A stretch of 9,920 bases of DNA from Acidobacteriota bacterium (lineage in GTDB: Bacteria; Acidobacteriota; Terriglobia; UBA7540): NCBI GenBank assembly GCA_021784615.1, contig JAJYHU010000338.1, positions 1 through 9,920 on the forward strand, given 5' to 3'. Every line of letters begins with the position of its first letter. The first letter of the stretch is position 1. The notes beneath the pieces are model-generated. The model did no database searches. It was given only the letters and a program-made list of their open reading frames with translations, and was not told the origin of the DNA. Of the stretch, positions 1 through 5,871 are shown in pieces. The position numbers and the translations under genes are program-made.

Positions 1-1822
1 TCTTGCCAATCTCTTTTATCAGCGCGACCAGCGTAGCAAGGCAGGGAATGTAGAAGGTAATGAAGATGGTAAAAACAACGATCTGCGTTGCCGTTAGCAC
101 CGTTGCTACGGATGTTGTGCCGAGGGCCTGCGCCAGCATGATGAGGGCAAGTTCTTTCCGCAGCACGCCAAACACCAGGGTTGTTCCTAGCACCACCGGC
201 AAGCCCAAGGTCAAGGTCAGCGGGCTGAGCGCCACATTGGCATAGTGATCGAAATTCCAGTAAGCACCCAGACCCAGCACCAGGCTGCCGGCGATCAGCA
301 AGGGCCAACTCGATACAACAAACTCCCGGAGGCGCAGCCAGACCTTGCGAGCTAGCACGCGAAACGCCGGCCATTGGTAGCGAGGCACCTCGAGGATCAT
401 GCCGGCGCTTATTTCCGGCCAGACCCTGGCGAGCAGCCACCCGGAAAAAATCACCACCAGCGCATTGAAGCAAAAAATTCCCAGCGCCCACATCGGACCC
501 ATGTAGAAGGCAACCAGGGCAAAGATGACGGTTGAACGCGCCGAGCATGGCACAAGCGTGGCCAGCACGGAAGCAAGAAAACGGTCGCGCCTTGAGGGAA
601 GGATGCGCGTGGCCATGCACGCCGGGACGCTGCAGCCGTAGCCCAGAATGATAGGCAGCATCGAGGTGCCGTGCAGGCCGATCCGGTGGAGTAACCCGTC
701 CATCAGGTAAGCCACGCGAGGCAGGTAGCCGACGTCTTCCAGAAATGCCAGGCCGAACAGGAACGGAACCAGGTAGGGAAGAACGATCCCTGCGCCGCCC
801 AGGACCCCGTCCATCAGGCTTGCTATGAGGGCGTGCTCCAAGCCGCCTTTTGGAACTTGCGCAAGGAGGTAAGTGGTCAACAGGTCGAGCCTTCCGGAAA
901 TTGCATTCTCAAGCATCGAGCCAAAGCCAAAGACCGCCCAGAAAAATCCCACAAGGATGGCGGCCAGGAAGACATATCCCCACACTGGGTGGGTGAGCAG
1001 GCTGTCCAAAGTTGCGCGCGGGTCCCGGCGAGGTCGCGTGACGGTGGCCGTCTGTTCGAACAGCCGCATGGCCCGATCGTGGCGCTCCGACATGATGACG
1101 GATTCAGCCGGTCGCCCCCGCGTCGTTTCGATCTGCGCGCGCAATCGGGCAGCCATATCGCTCGCCTCCGGCCCGGTTTCGCGGAAAATATCGTCGTCGT
1201 TTTCAAGCAGCTTGATGGCGAGAAACCTGCTGGGGAGCCGGTGCGTGTGCGAGTTGGATTCAATCACGCCTTGCATTTGCTCGAGGGATGTTTCAACGTC
1301 ACGATGCCACCGGATGAACTCAGCCGGACTGAGCGGCTGGTTGATCTGGCGTGTTCCCTGCCGGAAAAGTTCTCTGACGCCCACGCCGCGGTAGCCGATG
1401 GTTTCGATGACCGGCAACTTGAGCAGGGCAGAGAGTTCCTGGGAAGAAATCCTGACACCCCTGCGCTCGGCCTCATCCATCATGTTCAGGCACACAATCA
1501 TTGGGATGCCCATCTCGCGCAGTTCGAGCGTCAGCTCGAGGCTCCGGCTCAACAGGGACGCGTCGAGCACGTTGATGATCAGGCTGATGTTTTCATTGAG
1601 GAGAAACTTCTTGGCCGCGTTTTCAGCAGGGTTGTTTGAAGTGAGGGAATAGATTCCCGGCACATCCACCAGTTCGGCGACGACGCCGTCGAGGCGCACG
1701 GTGCTCCAGGCGAGCCGTACGGTTGTTCCGGGGAAGTTACCCGTCGCGGCCCGATACCCAGCCACTGAATTAAAGATCGTACTCTTGCCGCAATTGGGCT
1801 GGCCGACCAGCGCGATCTTCAT
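1..1822 (-). CDS. feoB: Ferrous iron transporter FeoB, C-terminus cut by window edge
   Basis: GTP-gated Fe(II) uptake permease of the cytoplasmic membrane. I translated the reverse strand by hand: the frame is open for 607 codons from an ATG at 1822 to the window edge, with no stop or frameshift. The N-terminal G domain shows G1 GQPNCGKST (residues 7-15), a G2-type NFPGTT (29-34), G3 DVPG (53-56) and G4 NMMD (113-116). A linker follows, then about eight hydrophobic segments from residue 280 on. Within these are the FeoB signatures GYGCSVPA (394-401), PCSAR (425-429) and VLRKE (553-557, the usual KKE-type site). The last visible residues, YIPCLATLVALI, match a late helix of the family, so probably only some tens of residues are missing. 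The start overlaps the feoA stop as ATGA, which implies translational coupling. GCSVPAC differs slightly from the more usual GCNVPA. Family assignment is secure; transport itself is inferred from family. Confidence 0.95.
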   Translation of the reverse strand, partial: MKIALVGQPNCGKSTIFNSVAGYRAATGNFPGTTVRLAWSTVRLDGVVAELVDVPGIYSLTSNNPAENAAKKFLLNENISLIINVLDASLLSRSLELTLELREMGIPMIVCLNMMDEAERRGVRISSQELSALLKLPVIETIGYRGVGVRELFRQGTRQINQPLSPAEFIRWHRDVETSLEQMQGVIESNSHTHRLPSRFLAIKLLENDDDIFRETGPEASDMAARLRAQIETTRGRPAESVIMSERHDRAMRLFEQTATVTRPRRDPRATLDSLLTHPVWGYVFLAAILVGFFWAVFGFGSMLENAISGRLDLLTTYLLAQVPKGGLEHALIASLMDGVLGGAGIVLPYLVPFLFGLAFLEDVGYLPRVAYLMDGLLHRIGLHGTSMLPIILGYGCSVPACMATRILPSRRDRFLASVLATLVPCSARSTVIFALVAFYMGPMWALGIFCFNALVVIFSGWLLARVWPEISAGMILEVPRYQWPAFRVLARKVWLRLREFVVSSWPLLIAGSLVLGLGAYWNFDHYANVALSPLTLTLGLPVVLGTTLVFGVLRKELALIMLAQALGTTSVATVLTATQIVVFTIFITFYIPCLATLVALIKEIGK

Positions 1823-2139
1823 CTCAGGATTAGCACGCTCACCTTGCGCGCCATGCCGCGTCCAATTGCCACCATGCTTTCTCCGGAATCTACCAGGACG
1901 GGACCTCCCATTGGCGCGCTGCGCCGAACTTTGAGCCTAGTCCCCGCGCAGATGCCGAGTTGGGCCAGTTGCTGCGTGGCGGATTGGCCGGCAACGATTT
2001 GTACCACCTTGACCTCTTGGCCAGCCCTGATCCGATCGAGAGTTGGAGTGGAAGGTTCGTCAGTGCGTTTAACTTTGTCTCTACCGCTGGTCTTTGCGAG
2101 CCGGAGTGGTGTCCAGAACATAACTTTACATCCCAACAT
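1819..2139 (-). CDS. feoA: FeoA-type SH3-like ferrous iron transport protein
   Basis: Small cytoplasmic partner of FeoB, with an SH3-like fold thought to modulate FeoB activity. From the ATG at 2139 it has 106 residues. The FeoA core spans about residues 34-104: it opens with LDRIRAGQ, continues with a LAQLGICAGT turn, and ends in a segment with GGPVLV and a late VAIGRGMA stretch, as in the family. The N-terminal 30 or so residues are basic and unlike FeoA, so the start is uncertain. Alternatives are ATG at 2121 (100 aa), ATG at 2175 and GTG at 2211 (130 aa). None has a well-placed strong ribosome binding site: 2139 has AAGAAGG about 14 bases upstream, and 2121 has GGGA 9 bases upstream. The stop overlaps the feoB start by 4 bases. 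It reads divergently from aprB, so the two operons share one control region. Confidence 0.85.
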   Translation of the reverse strand: MLGCKVMFWTPLRLAKTSGRDKVKRTDEPSTPTLDRIRAGQEVKVVQIVAGQSATQQLAQLGICAGTRLKVRRSAPMGGPVLVDSGESMVAIGRGMARKVSVLILR

Positions 2140-2145
2140 ACTCTC

Positions 2146-2154
2146 AGTACGAAC
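2146..2154 (+). repeat. Direct repeat AGTACGAAC, copy 1
   Basis: Nine bases identical to 2313-2321. This copy lies just upstream of the called feoA start, reading as GTTCGTACT on the feoA strand. Two copies at opposite ends of a divergent control region could be binding sites for one regulator, but a 9-mer pair is weak evidence. Confidence 0.4.
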
Positions 2155-2201
2155 CTTCTTGCAAGCAATTCGCATGTGAAAGCTGGGAAACACAGTAATA
2201 G

Positions 2202-2214
2202 CCGGTTCCACCGG
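2202..2214. repeat. Inverted repeat CCGGT-tcc-ACCGG
   Basis: A perfect 5-base stem with a 3-base spacer in the divergent control region. It could be a small hairpin in a leader RNA or half of an operator. No T-tract follows on either strand, so it is not a terminator. Confidence 0.35.
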
Positions 2215-2221
2215 TGCGCGC

Positions 2222-2241
2222 CGCAGGTGCGAAGGCCTGCG
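2222..2241. repeat. Inverted repeat CGCAGG-8 nt-CCTGCG
   Basis: A perfect 6-base dyad with an 8-base spacer in the middle of the feoA-aprB gap. Its spacing would suit a dimeric regulator or an RNA hairpin. The function is unknown, and it matches no operator I recognise. Confidence 0.4.
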
Positions 2242-2312
2242 ACGGACAATTTAATCTGCGGAGAGACGCGAAAAAAATTGCAGGCAACCAAATGCCCCCC
2301 TGTCCTGTCTAG

Positions 2313-2321
2313 AGTACGAAC
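2313..2321 (+). repeat. Direct repeat AGTACGAAC, copy 2
   Basis: Second copy of the 9-base repeat at 2146-2154, placed 38 bases upstream of the aprB start and immediately before the CCTCC/GGAGG hairpin. A possible regulator site or chance. Confidence 0.4.
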
Positions 2322-2325
2322 TATT

Positions 2326-2338
2326 CCTCCGAAGGAGG
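2326..2338 (+). promoter_or_regulatory. CCTCC-gaa-GGAGG hairpin in the aprB leader
   Basis: A 5-base perfect stem with a GAA loop, 20 bases upstream of the aprB ATG. Its GGAGG arm duplicates the true ribosome binding site at 2350-2354; both lie in a CGAAGGAGG context. The CCTCC arm could pair with either GGAGG, so the leader could switch between a free and a masked ribosome site. The pairing is visible; any regulatory role is inference. Confidence 0.4.
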
Positions 2339-2347
2339 GCCAACGCG

Positions 2348-2354
2348 AAGGAGG
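2348..2354 (+). promoter_or_regulatory. Ribosome binding site AAGGAGG of aprB
   Basis: A full AAGGAGG lies four bases before the ATG at 2359. It fixes that start: the open frame extends upstream to 1960, but nothing there resembles AprB. Confidence 0.8.
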
Positions 2355-2358
2355 CTCC

Positions 2359-2820
2359 ATGCCGAGCTACGTAAATCCTGACAAATGTGATGGGTGTAAA
2401 GCGCTGGACAGGACAGCGTGTCAGTACATTTGTCCAAACGACTTGATGGCTTTGGACAAGGACAAGATGAAAGCCTACAACCGGGATGTTTCAATGTGCT
2501 GGGAATGCTACAACTGCGTCAAGATTTGCCCGACGCAGGCCATTGAAGTTCGCAGTTACGCCGATTTCGTCCCCCTCGGAGCTTCGGCGACACCGATGCG
2601 TTCGACGGACTCCATTATGTGGACCGTCAAATTTCGCAACGGAACCATCAAACGATTCAAGTTCCCGATTCGGACCACAGCGGAAGGTTCCGCGATCCCC
2701 GACGGTGGTTTCAAGAGCAGTATCGACGGTCTGGATAGCCCCGCTTTGTTTACAGAACCGGAATCTCTTGGGTTGCCTGCGGTTTTTACTCTGGGCAGCA
2801 AGGAGGCGCTCCATGGCTAA
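2359..2820 (+). CDS. aprB: APS reductase beta subunit (ferredoxin-type)
   Basis: Iron-sulfur subunit of cytoplasmic dissimilatory adenosine-5'-phosphosulfate reductase, which passes electrons to or from the FAD of AprA. It has 153 residues, the normal size. Two [4Fe-4S] motifs occupy the N-terminal third: C10-x2-C13-x7-C21-x3-C25 and C47-x2-C50-x2-C53-x3-C57. The long insertion between the second and third cysteines of the first motif is typical of AprB. The start MPSYVNPDKCDGC is also characteristic. After residue 85 a beta-rich segment (MWTVKFRNG) and a loop-rich tail follow, which in known structures wraps around AprA. The last 8 bases overlap the aprA start (ATGGCTAA). It is the first gene of the apr-qmo run. 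The sequence does not reveal whether the enzyme works reductively or oxidatively. Confidence 0.96.
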   Translation: MPSYVNPDKCDGCKALDRTACQYICPNDLMALDKDKMKAYNRDVSMCWECYNCVKICPTQAIEVRSYADFVPLGASATPMRSTDSIMWTVKFRNGTIKRFKFPIRTTAEGSAIPDGGFKSSIDGLDSPALFTEPESLGLPAVFTLGSKEALHG

Positions 2821-4711
2821 TTTCGAGACCGTTGTTGTCGATACGGACCTGCTTATTCTTGGAGGTGGAATGGCCGCCTGCGGCGCCGCCGTAGAAGCGG
2901 CTCACTGGGCCAAACAGAACGGCCTTAAGGTAACCCTCGTGGACAAGGCCGCGATGGACCGCTCGGGCGCCGTAGCGATGGGCCTTTCCGCGATCAATCA
3001 ATACGTCGGACTCAAGGATGGGACCAACTCCGTCAAGGACTATGTGGACTATGTGAGAAACGACTTGATGGGCGTCACTCGTGAAGACCTGGTGGCGAAC
3101 ATCGCCCGTCACGTGGATTCCACCGTGCACCTTTTTGAGAAATGGGGGCTTCCCATCTGGAAAGATGCCGAGGGCAAATACGTTCACGAAGGCCGATGGC
3201 AGCTCATGATCAACGGTGAGTCCTACAAGGTCCTCGTGTCAGAGGCAGCGAAGAACGCTCTGCTGCAGGACGGCGTGGGACAGATCTTTGAGCGCGTGTT
3301 TATCGCCGGGCCCTTGATGGACGGTGACCGGTGCGCCGGTGCGGTCGGCTTTTCCGTTCGCGAAAACAAAGTCTACATCTTCAAGGCCAAGGCAACTCTG
3401 GCTGCCATGGGCGGTGCTGTGCATGTCTTCAAACCACGGAGTTCGGGTGAAGGCATGGGGCGCGCGTGGTATCCCCCGTGGAACTCGGGCTCGTCCGCCT
3501 ATTTCACCATGAGGGCCGGAGCTGAGATGACTTGCCAGGAGGTGCGTTTTATCCCGGTTCGCTTCAAAGACGCTTACGGACCGGTCGGTGCCTGGTTCCT
3601 GTTGTTCAAATCCCGAGCCACCAACGCCATGGATGGAAATTACATGGTTGAGCGCAAGGCAGAGCTTGACAATTGGCTGCCTTACGGTCGCGTGAAACCC
3701 GTCCCGGCCAACCTCCGCAACTACCTCGGAATGCTCGACATCATGGAGGGCAAAGGACCGCTCTTCATGCGGACGGAAGAGGCGATCCAGAAGATTGCAG
3801 ATACGTACAAAGACGATCCCAAGGTTTACAAGAAAAAGATGAAGGATCTGGAGTCTGAGGCTTGGGAAGACTTTCTGGATATGACCATCTCGCAAGCTTT
3901 GCTCTGGGCCGGAACGAACGTCCAGCCTGAAGAGAAGAGTTCGGAGATTGCTCCTGCCGAGCCGTACTTTATCGGATCGCATTCCGGGGCATCCGGCGCG
4001 TGGATCAGCGGGCCTGAGGATCTGCAATCCGGCGACAGCAAGAACGAGTACTTCTGGGGCTATACGAACATGTCGACCGTCAAGGGGTTATTCTGTGCGG
4101 GCGATGCTTCCGGAGCGTCAAGCCATAAGTTCTCCTCCGGTTCCCACGCAGAAGGCCGTATCGCCGCCAAGTCTGCAATCAAGTTCATCCTGGAGAACAA
4201 CTCGGCTCCCTCTGTGGAACAAACGACGGTTGAGGCAGCGGCTGCTGAGATCTTGAAGCCCTTGGAGACCTACGACGCACACAAGGATGAAACCACTGAT
4301 CCCGAGGTAAATCCCAACTATATCCGGCCACGCATGTTCATGTTCCGCCTGCAGAAGATCATGGACGAGTACGCCGGCGGGGTAAGTTCTCAATTCACTA
4401 CCAACAAAACGCAACTCGAGCGAGCTCTCGAATTACTTGAATTCCTCAAGGAAGACTCCAAGAAGCTGGCCGCTCCGAACCTTCACGAGCTAATGCGGTG
4501 CTGGGAAAACATCCACCGCATGTGGCAGGCGGAGGCGCACGTCCGGACGATCCTCTTCCGGGATGAGACCCGTTGGCCCGGTTATTACTATCGGGCAGAC
4601 AAGCCCAAGATGGACGACGAGAAGTGGCATGTATTTGCCAACTGCCGGTTTGATCCGGGTACCGGCGACTGGCAGATGCGGACACGTCCTATCCATCGGA
4701 TTTTTGCGTAG
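2813..4711 (+). CDS. aprA: APS reductase alpha subunit (FAD catalytic subunit)
   Basis: Catalytic subunit that interconverts APS and sulfite plus AMP through an FAD-sulfite adduct. It has 632 residues, within the normal range. The N-terminal dinucleotide-binding motif is GGGMAACGAAVEAA (17-30), followed by DKAAMDRSGAVAMG (44-57), a hallmark of AprA. VRFIPVRFKDAYGPVGAW (244-261) and GSHSGASGAW (388-397) hold what I take to be the substrate arginine (R250) and active-site histidine (H390) known from Archaeoglobus AprA; the residue mapping is from memory. FCAGDASG (427-434) is the second FAD-contact segment of the fumarate reductase-like fold. The C-terminal helical domain ends with FRDETRWPGYYYR and CRFDPGTG. 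The start at 2813 has AAGGAGG at 2800-2806, inside aprB. It is distinguished from succinate dehydrogenase and fumarate reductase by these motifs and by aprB. No key residue appears missing. Confidence 0.97.
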   Translation: MANFETVVVDTDLLILGGGMAACGAAVEAAHWAKQNGLKVTLVDKAAMDRSGAVAMGLSAINQYVGLKDGTNSVKDYVDYVRNDLMGVTREDLVANIARHVDSTVHLFEKWGLPIWKDAEGKYVHEGRWQLMINGESYKVLVSEAAKNALLQDGVGQIFERVFIAGPLMDGDRCAGAVGFSVRENKVYIFKAKATLAAMGGAVHVFKPRSSGEGMGRAWYPPWNSGSSAYFTMRAGAEMTCQEVRFIPVRFKDAYGPVGAWFLLFKSRATNAMDGNYMVERKAELDNWLPYGRVKPVPANLRNYLGMLDIMEGKGPLFMRTEEAIQKIADTYKDDPKVYKKKMKDLESEAWEDFLDMTISQALLWAGTNVQPEEKSSEIAPAEPYFIGSHSGASGAWISGPEDLQSGDSKNEYFWGYTNMSTVKGLFCAGDASGASSHKFSSGSHAEGRIAAKSAIKFILENNSAPSVEQTTVEAAAAEILKPLETYDAHKDETTDPEVNPNYIRPRMFMFRLQKIMDEYAGGVSSQFTTNKTQLERALELLEFLKEDSKKLAAPNLHELMRCWENIHRMWQAEAHVRTILFRDETRWPGYYYRADKPKMDDEKWHVFANCRFDPGTGDWQMRTRPIHRIFA

Positions 4712-4752
4712 GCGGAAATCTGTTAGCCCTCCCTTTAATAGGAGGCGGTGTC
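4712..4752 (+). promoter_or_regulatory. aprA to zinc-ribbon gene junction with masked-RBS hairpin
   Basis: The only non-coding gap above 5 bases in the + strand run. CCTCC at 4728-4732 is an exact complement of GGAGG at 4741-4745, which is the ribosome binding site of the next gene, seven bases before its ATG. The 5-base stem has an 8-base A/T-rich loop (CTTTAATA). It could damp translation of the downstream gene. It is not a terminator, because no T-run follows. Confidence 0.4.
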
Positions 4753-5040
4753 ATGGACGAAATGGGAAAGACCGTGTGCCCTTATTGCCGCAAACCAATG
4801 ACCCGATGGGCCAATCCTCAGATGGGTTGCTGGAGCGGCGAATATCAGTATGTCTGCTTCAACGACGAATGCCCTTACTTTGTTTGCGGGTGGGACTGGA
4901 TGGAAAACCACTTTCATGTTCGAGTGTCCTACCGGCATCGCTTTGATCCGGTCAGCGGAGACAGCGGACCACTCCCCGTCTGGTCCAATGGGGCATTGAG
5001 AGACCACATCATCAACGAAAAGGATGCGACCCATGCCTGA
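4753..5040 (+). CDS. Small Ogr/Delta-like zinc-ribbon protein of unknown role
   Basis: A 95-residue soluble protein with no signal peptide or membrane segment. C9-x2-C12 (CPYC) pairs with C35-x4-C40 to form a probable zinc ribbon. The spacing and the YxYVCFNDEC context resemble the phage Ogr/Delta zinc-finger family, although no phage genes are nearby. C26 and C45 are extra and could be alternative ligands. The second half is rich in aromatics and histidine (WDWMENHFHVRVSYRHRF), unlike a DNA-binding tail. The start has GGAGG seven bases upstream, so it is clearly translated. The frame ends in an 8-base overlap (ATGCCTGA) with the next gene. Its place inside an apr-qmo operon suggests a link to AprBA or Qmo, for example in assembly, metal delivery or regulation, but nothing in the sequence proves any of these. 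Confidence 0.85.
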   Translation: MDEMGKTVCPYCRKPMTRWANPQMGCWSGEYQYVCFNDECPYFVCGWDWMENHFHVRVSYRHRFDPVSGDSGPLPVWSNGALRDHIINEKDATHA

Positions 5041-5866
5041 CGGAGGGACTACGCAGGAAGCGATTCTCCGCGATTACCCGCGGCTCAGCCTGGATGACAC
5101 TCTCGACTTTCATTGTGGCAAGGGTGTGGATTGTTTCACAAGTTGCTGCCGCGACGTCTCGATTGTCCTGACTCCCTACGATGTGCTCCGGATGAAAAAG
5201 GCTCTGCACCTCGACTCTACGGAGTTTTTGGAGAAGTACACGATCCTGGGTTGCACGAAAGACCAGAAACTTCCCGTGGTTCTCCTGAAAATGAATGCCG
5301 GAGACAAGCGATGTCCATTTGTTTCTGACGAAGGCTGCAGCGTTTATGTCCATCGTCCCTGGGCATGCCGCATGTACCCCCTGGGGGTGGCAGAGCCCAA
5401 TGGTTCCCATCCCACGGAGCGCGGCTTCTATTTCGTCATTCATGAAGACTTATGCCATGGGCATGGAAATGGATCGCAATGCTCAATCCGCGATTGGATT
5501 TCGAGCCAGTCGATCGACACGTTTGAAATGATGGGTGATCCCTTCAAGGACTTGATGCTGAACGAGTTCTGGGAGAAAGGAGAGCCTTTAGAGCCCAGGA
5601 AGCTCGAAATGTACCTGATGGCCTGTTACGACCTGGACCGCTTCCGTCGTTTCGTTTTCGAGACGCGATTCGCGGAGATTTTTGATGTTGATGAGGCACG
5701 GCTGGAAGCCGTTCGCACCGACGATGAGGAATTGCTGATTTTCGCGATGGAATGGCTGCGGTTCAGCCTCTTCAACGAGAAAACGATGAAGCTGAAGGCC
5801 TCAGTGTTGGACTCCATGCAGCGCGCTAACGACAAAGCCGGCATCGAGTCTGAAACGCTACGGTAG
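5033..5866 (+). CDS. YkgJ-family cysteine-cluster (zinc/iron-binding) protein
   Basis: A 277-residue soluble protein of the YkgJ/CxxCxxCC family (putative Zn or Fe chelators, function unsettled). The cluster reads C28-x5-C34-x3-C38-C39, followed by RDVSIVLTPYDVLRMKKAL, then C74, C94-P-F, C102-x-V-Y, RPWAC112R-x-YP, C141 and C150. The order C-P-F / C-x-V-Y / RP-x-x-CR-x-x-P is the family signature. The last 110 residues are helical, charged and without further motifs. I prefer ATG at 5033: AAAGGA at 5019-5024 lies eight bases upstream, whereas the in-frame ATG at 5024 overlaps that site. It overlaps the zinc-ribbon gene by 8 bases and ends 5 bases before qmoA, so co-expression with both is very likely. 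A role in FeS or metal insertion for AprBA or Qmo is plausible inference only. Part of this cysteine pattern also occurs in FliB-type lysine methylases, but no methyltransferase domain is seen. Confidence 0.88.
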   Translation: MPDGGTTQEAILRDYPRLSLDDTLDFHCGKGVDCFTSCCRDVSIVLTPYDVLRMKKALHLDSTEFLEKYTILGCTKDQKLPVVLLKMNAGDKRCPFVSDEGCSVYVHRPWACRMYPLGVAEPNGSHPTERGFYFVIHEDLCHGHGNGSQCSIRDWISSQSIDTFEMMGDPFKDLMLNEFWEKGEPLEPRKLEMYLMACYDLDRFRRFVFETRFAEIFDVDEARLEAVRTDDEELLIFAMEWLRFSLFNEKTMKLKASVLDSMQRANDKAGIESETLR

Positions 5867-5871
5867 CCGAG

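Larger units (their letters stand above)
2140..2358. promoter_or_regulatory. Divergent control region between feoAB and the apr-qmo run
   Basis: This gap between the feoA start (as called) and aprB must hold the promoters of both operons. I could not find convincing -35/-10 pairs on either strand. Visible structure includes inverted repeats CCGGT-tcc-ACCGG (2202-2214), CGCAGG-8 nt-CCTGCG (2222-2241) and CCTCC-gaa-GGAGG (2326-2338). A direct repeat AGTACGAAC occurs at 2146-2154 and 2313-2321, near the two ends of the gap. A run of seven A's lies at about 2271-2277. No Fur-box-like A/T-rich palindrome was recognised. If feoA starts at 2211 instead, the gap shrinks to 147 bases and the left repeats fall inside the gene. 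Confidence 0.55.

Noticed and set aside
833..1652. Overlapping + strand open frames of 268, 173 and 84 residues
   Set aside because: They lie antisense to feoB, whose G-domain and permease motifs are unmistakable. Their translations are Arg/Ser/Pro-rich with no motif.
1960..2358. An N-terminal extension of aprB of 133 residues
   Set aside because: The frame stays open upstream, but it crosses feoA antisense and the control region. The AAGGAGG at 2348-2354 and the AprB-typical start place the gene at 2359.
2486..2812. An N-terminal extension of aprA of 109 residues
   Set aside because: It would read aprB out of frame. AprA homology begins at the ATG at 2813, which has its own ribosome site.
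3239..4027. A 262-residue open frame on the - strand
   Set aside because: Antisense to the aprA catalytic region; no recognisable domain.
2813..4711. Succinate dehydrogenase or fumarate reductase flavoprotein
   Set aside because: It shares the fold, but the DKAAMDRSGAVAMG and GSHSGASGAW segments and the adjacent aprB identify AprA.
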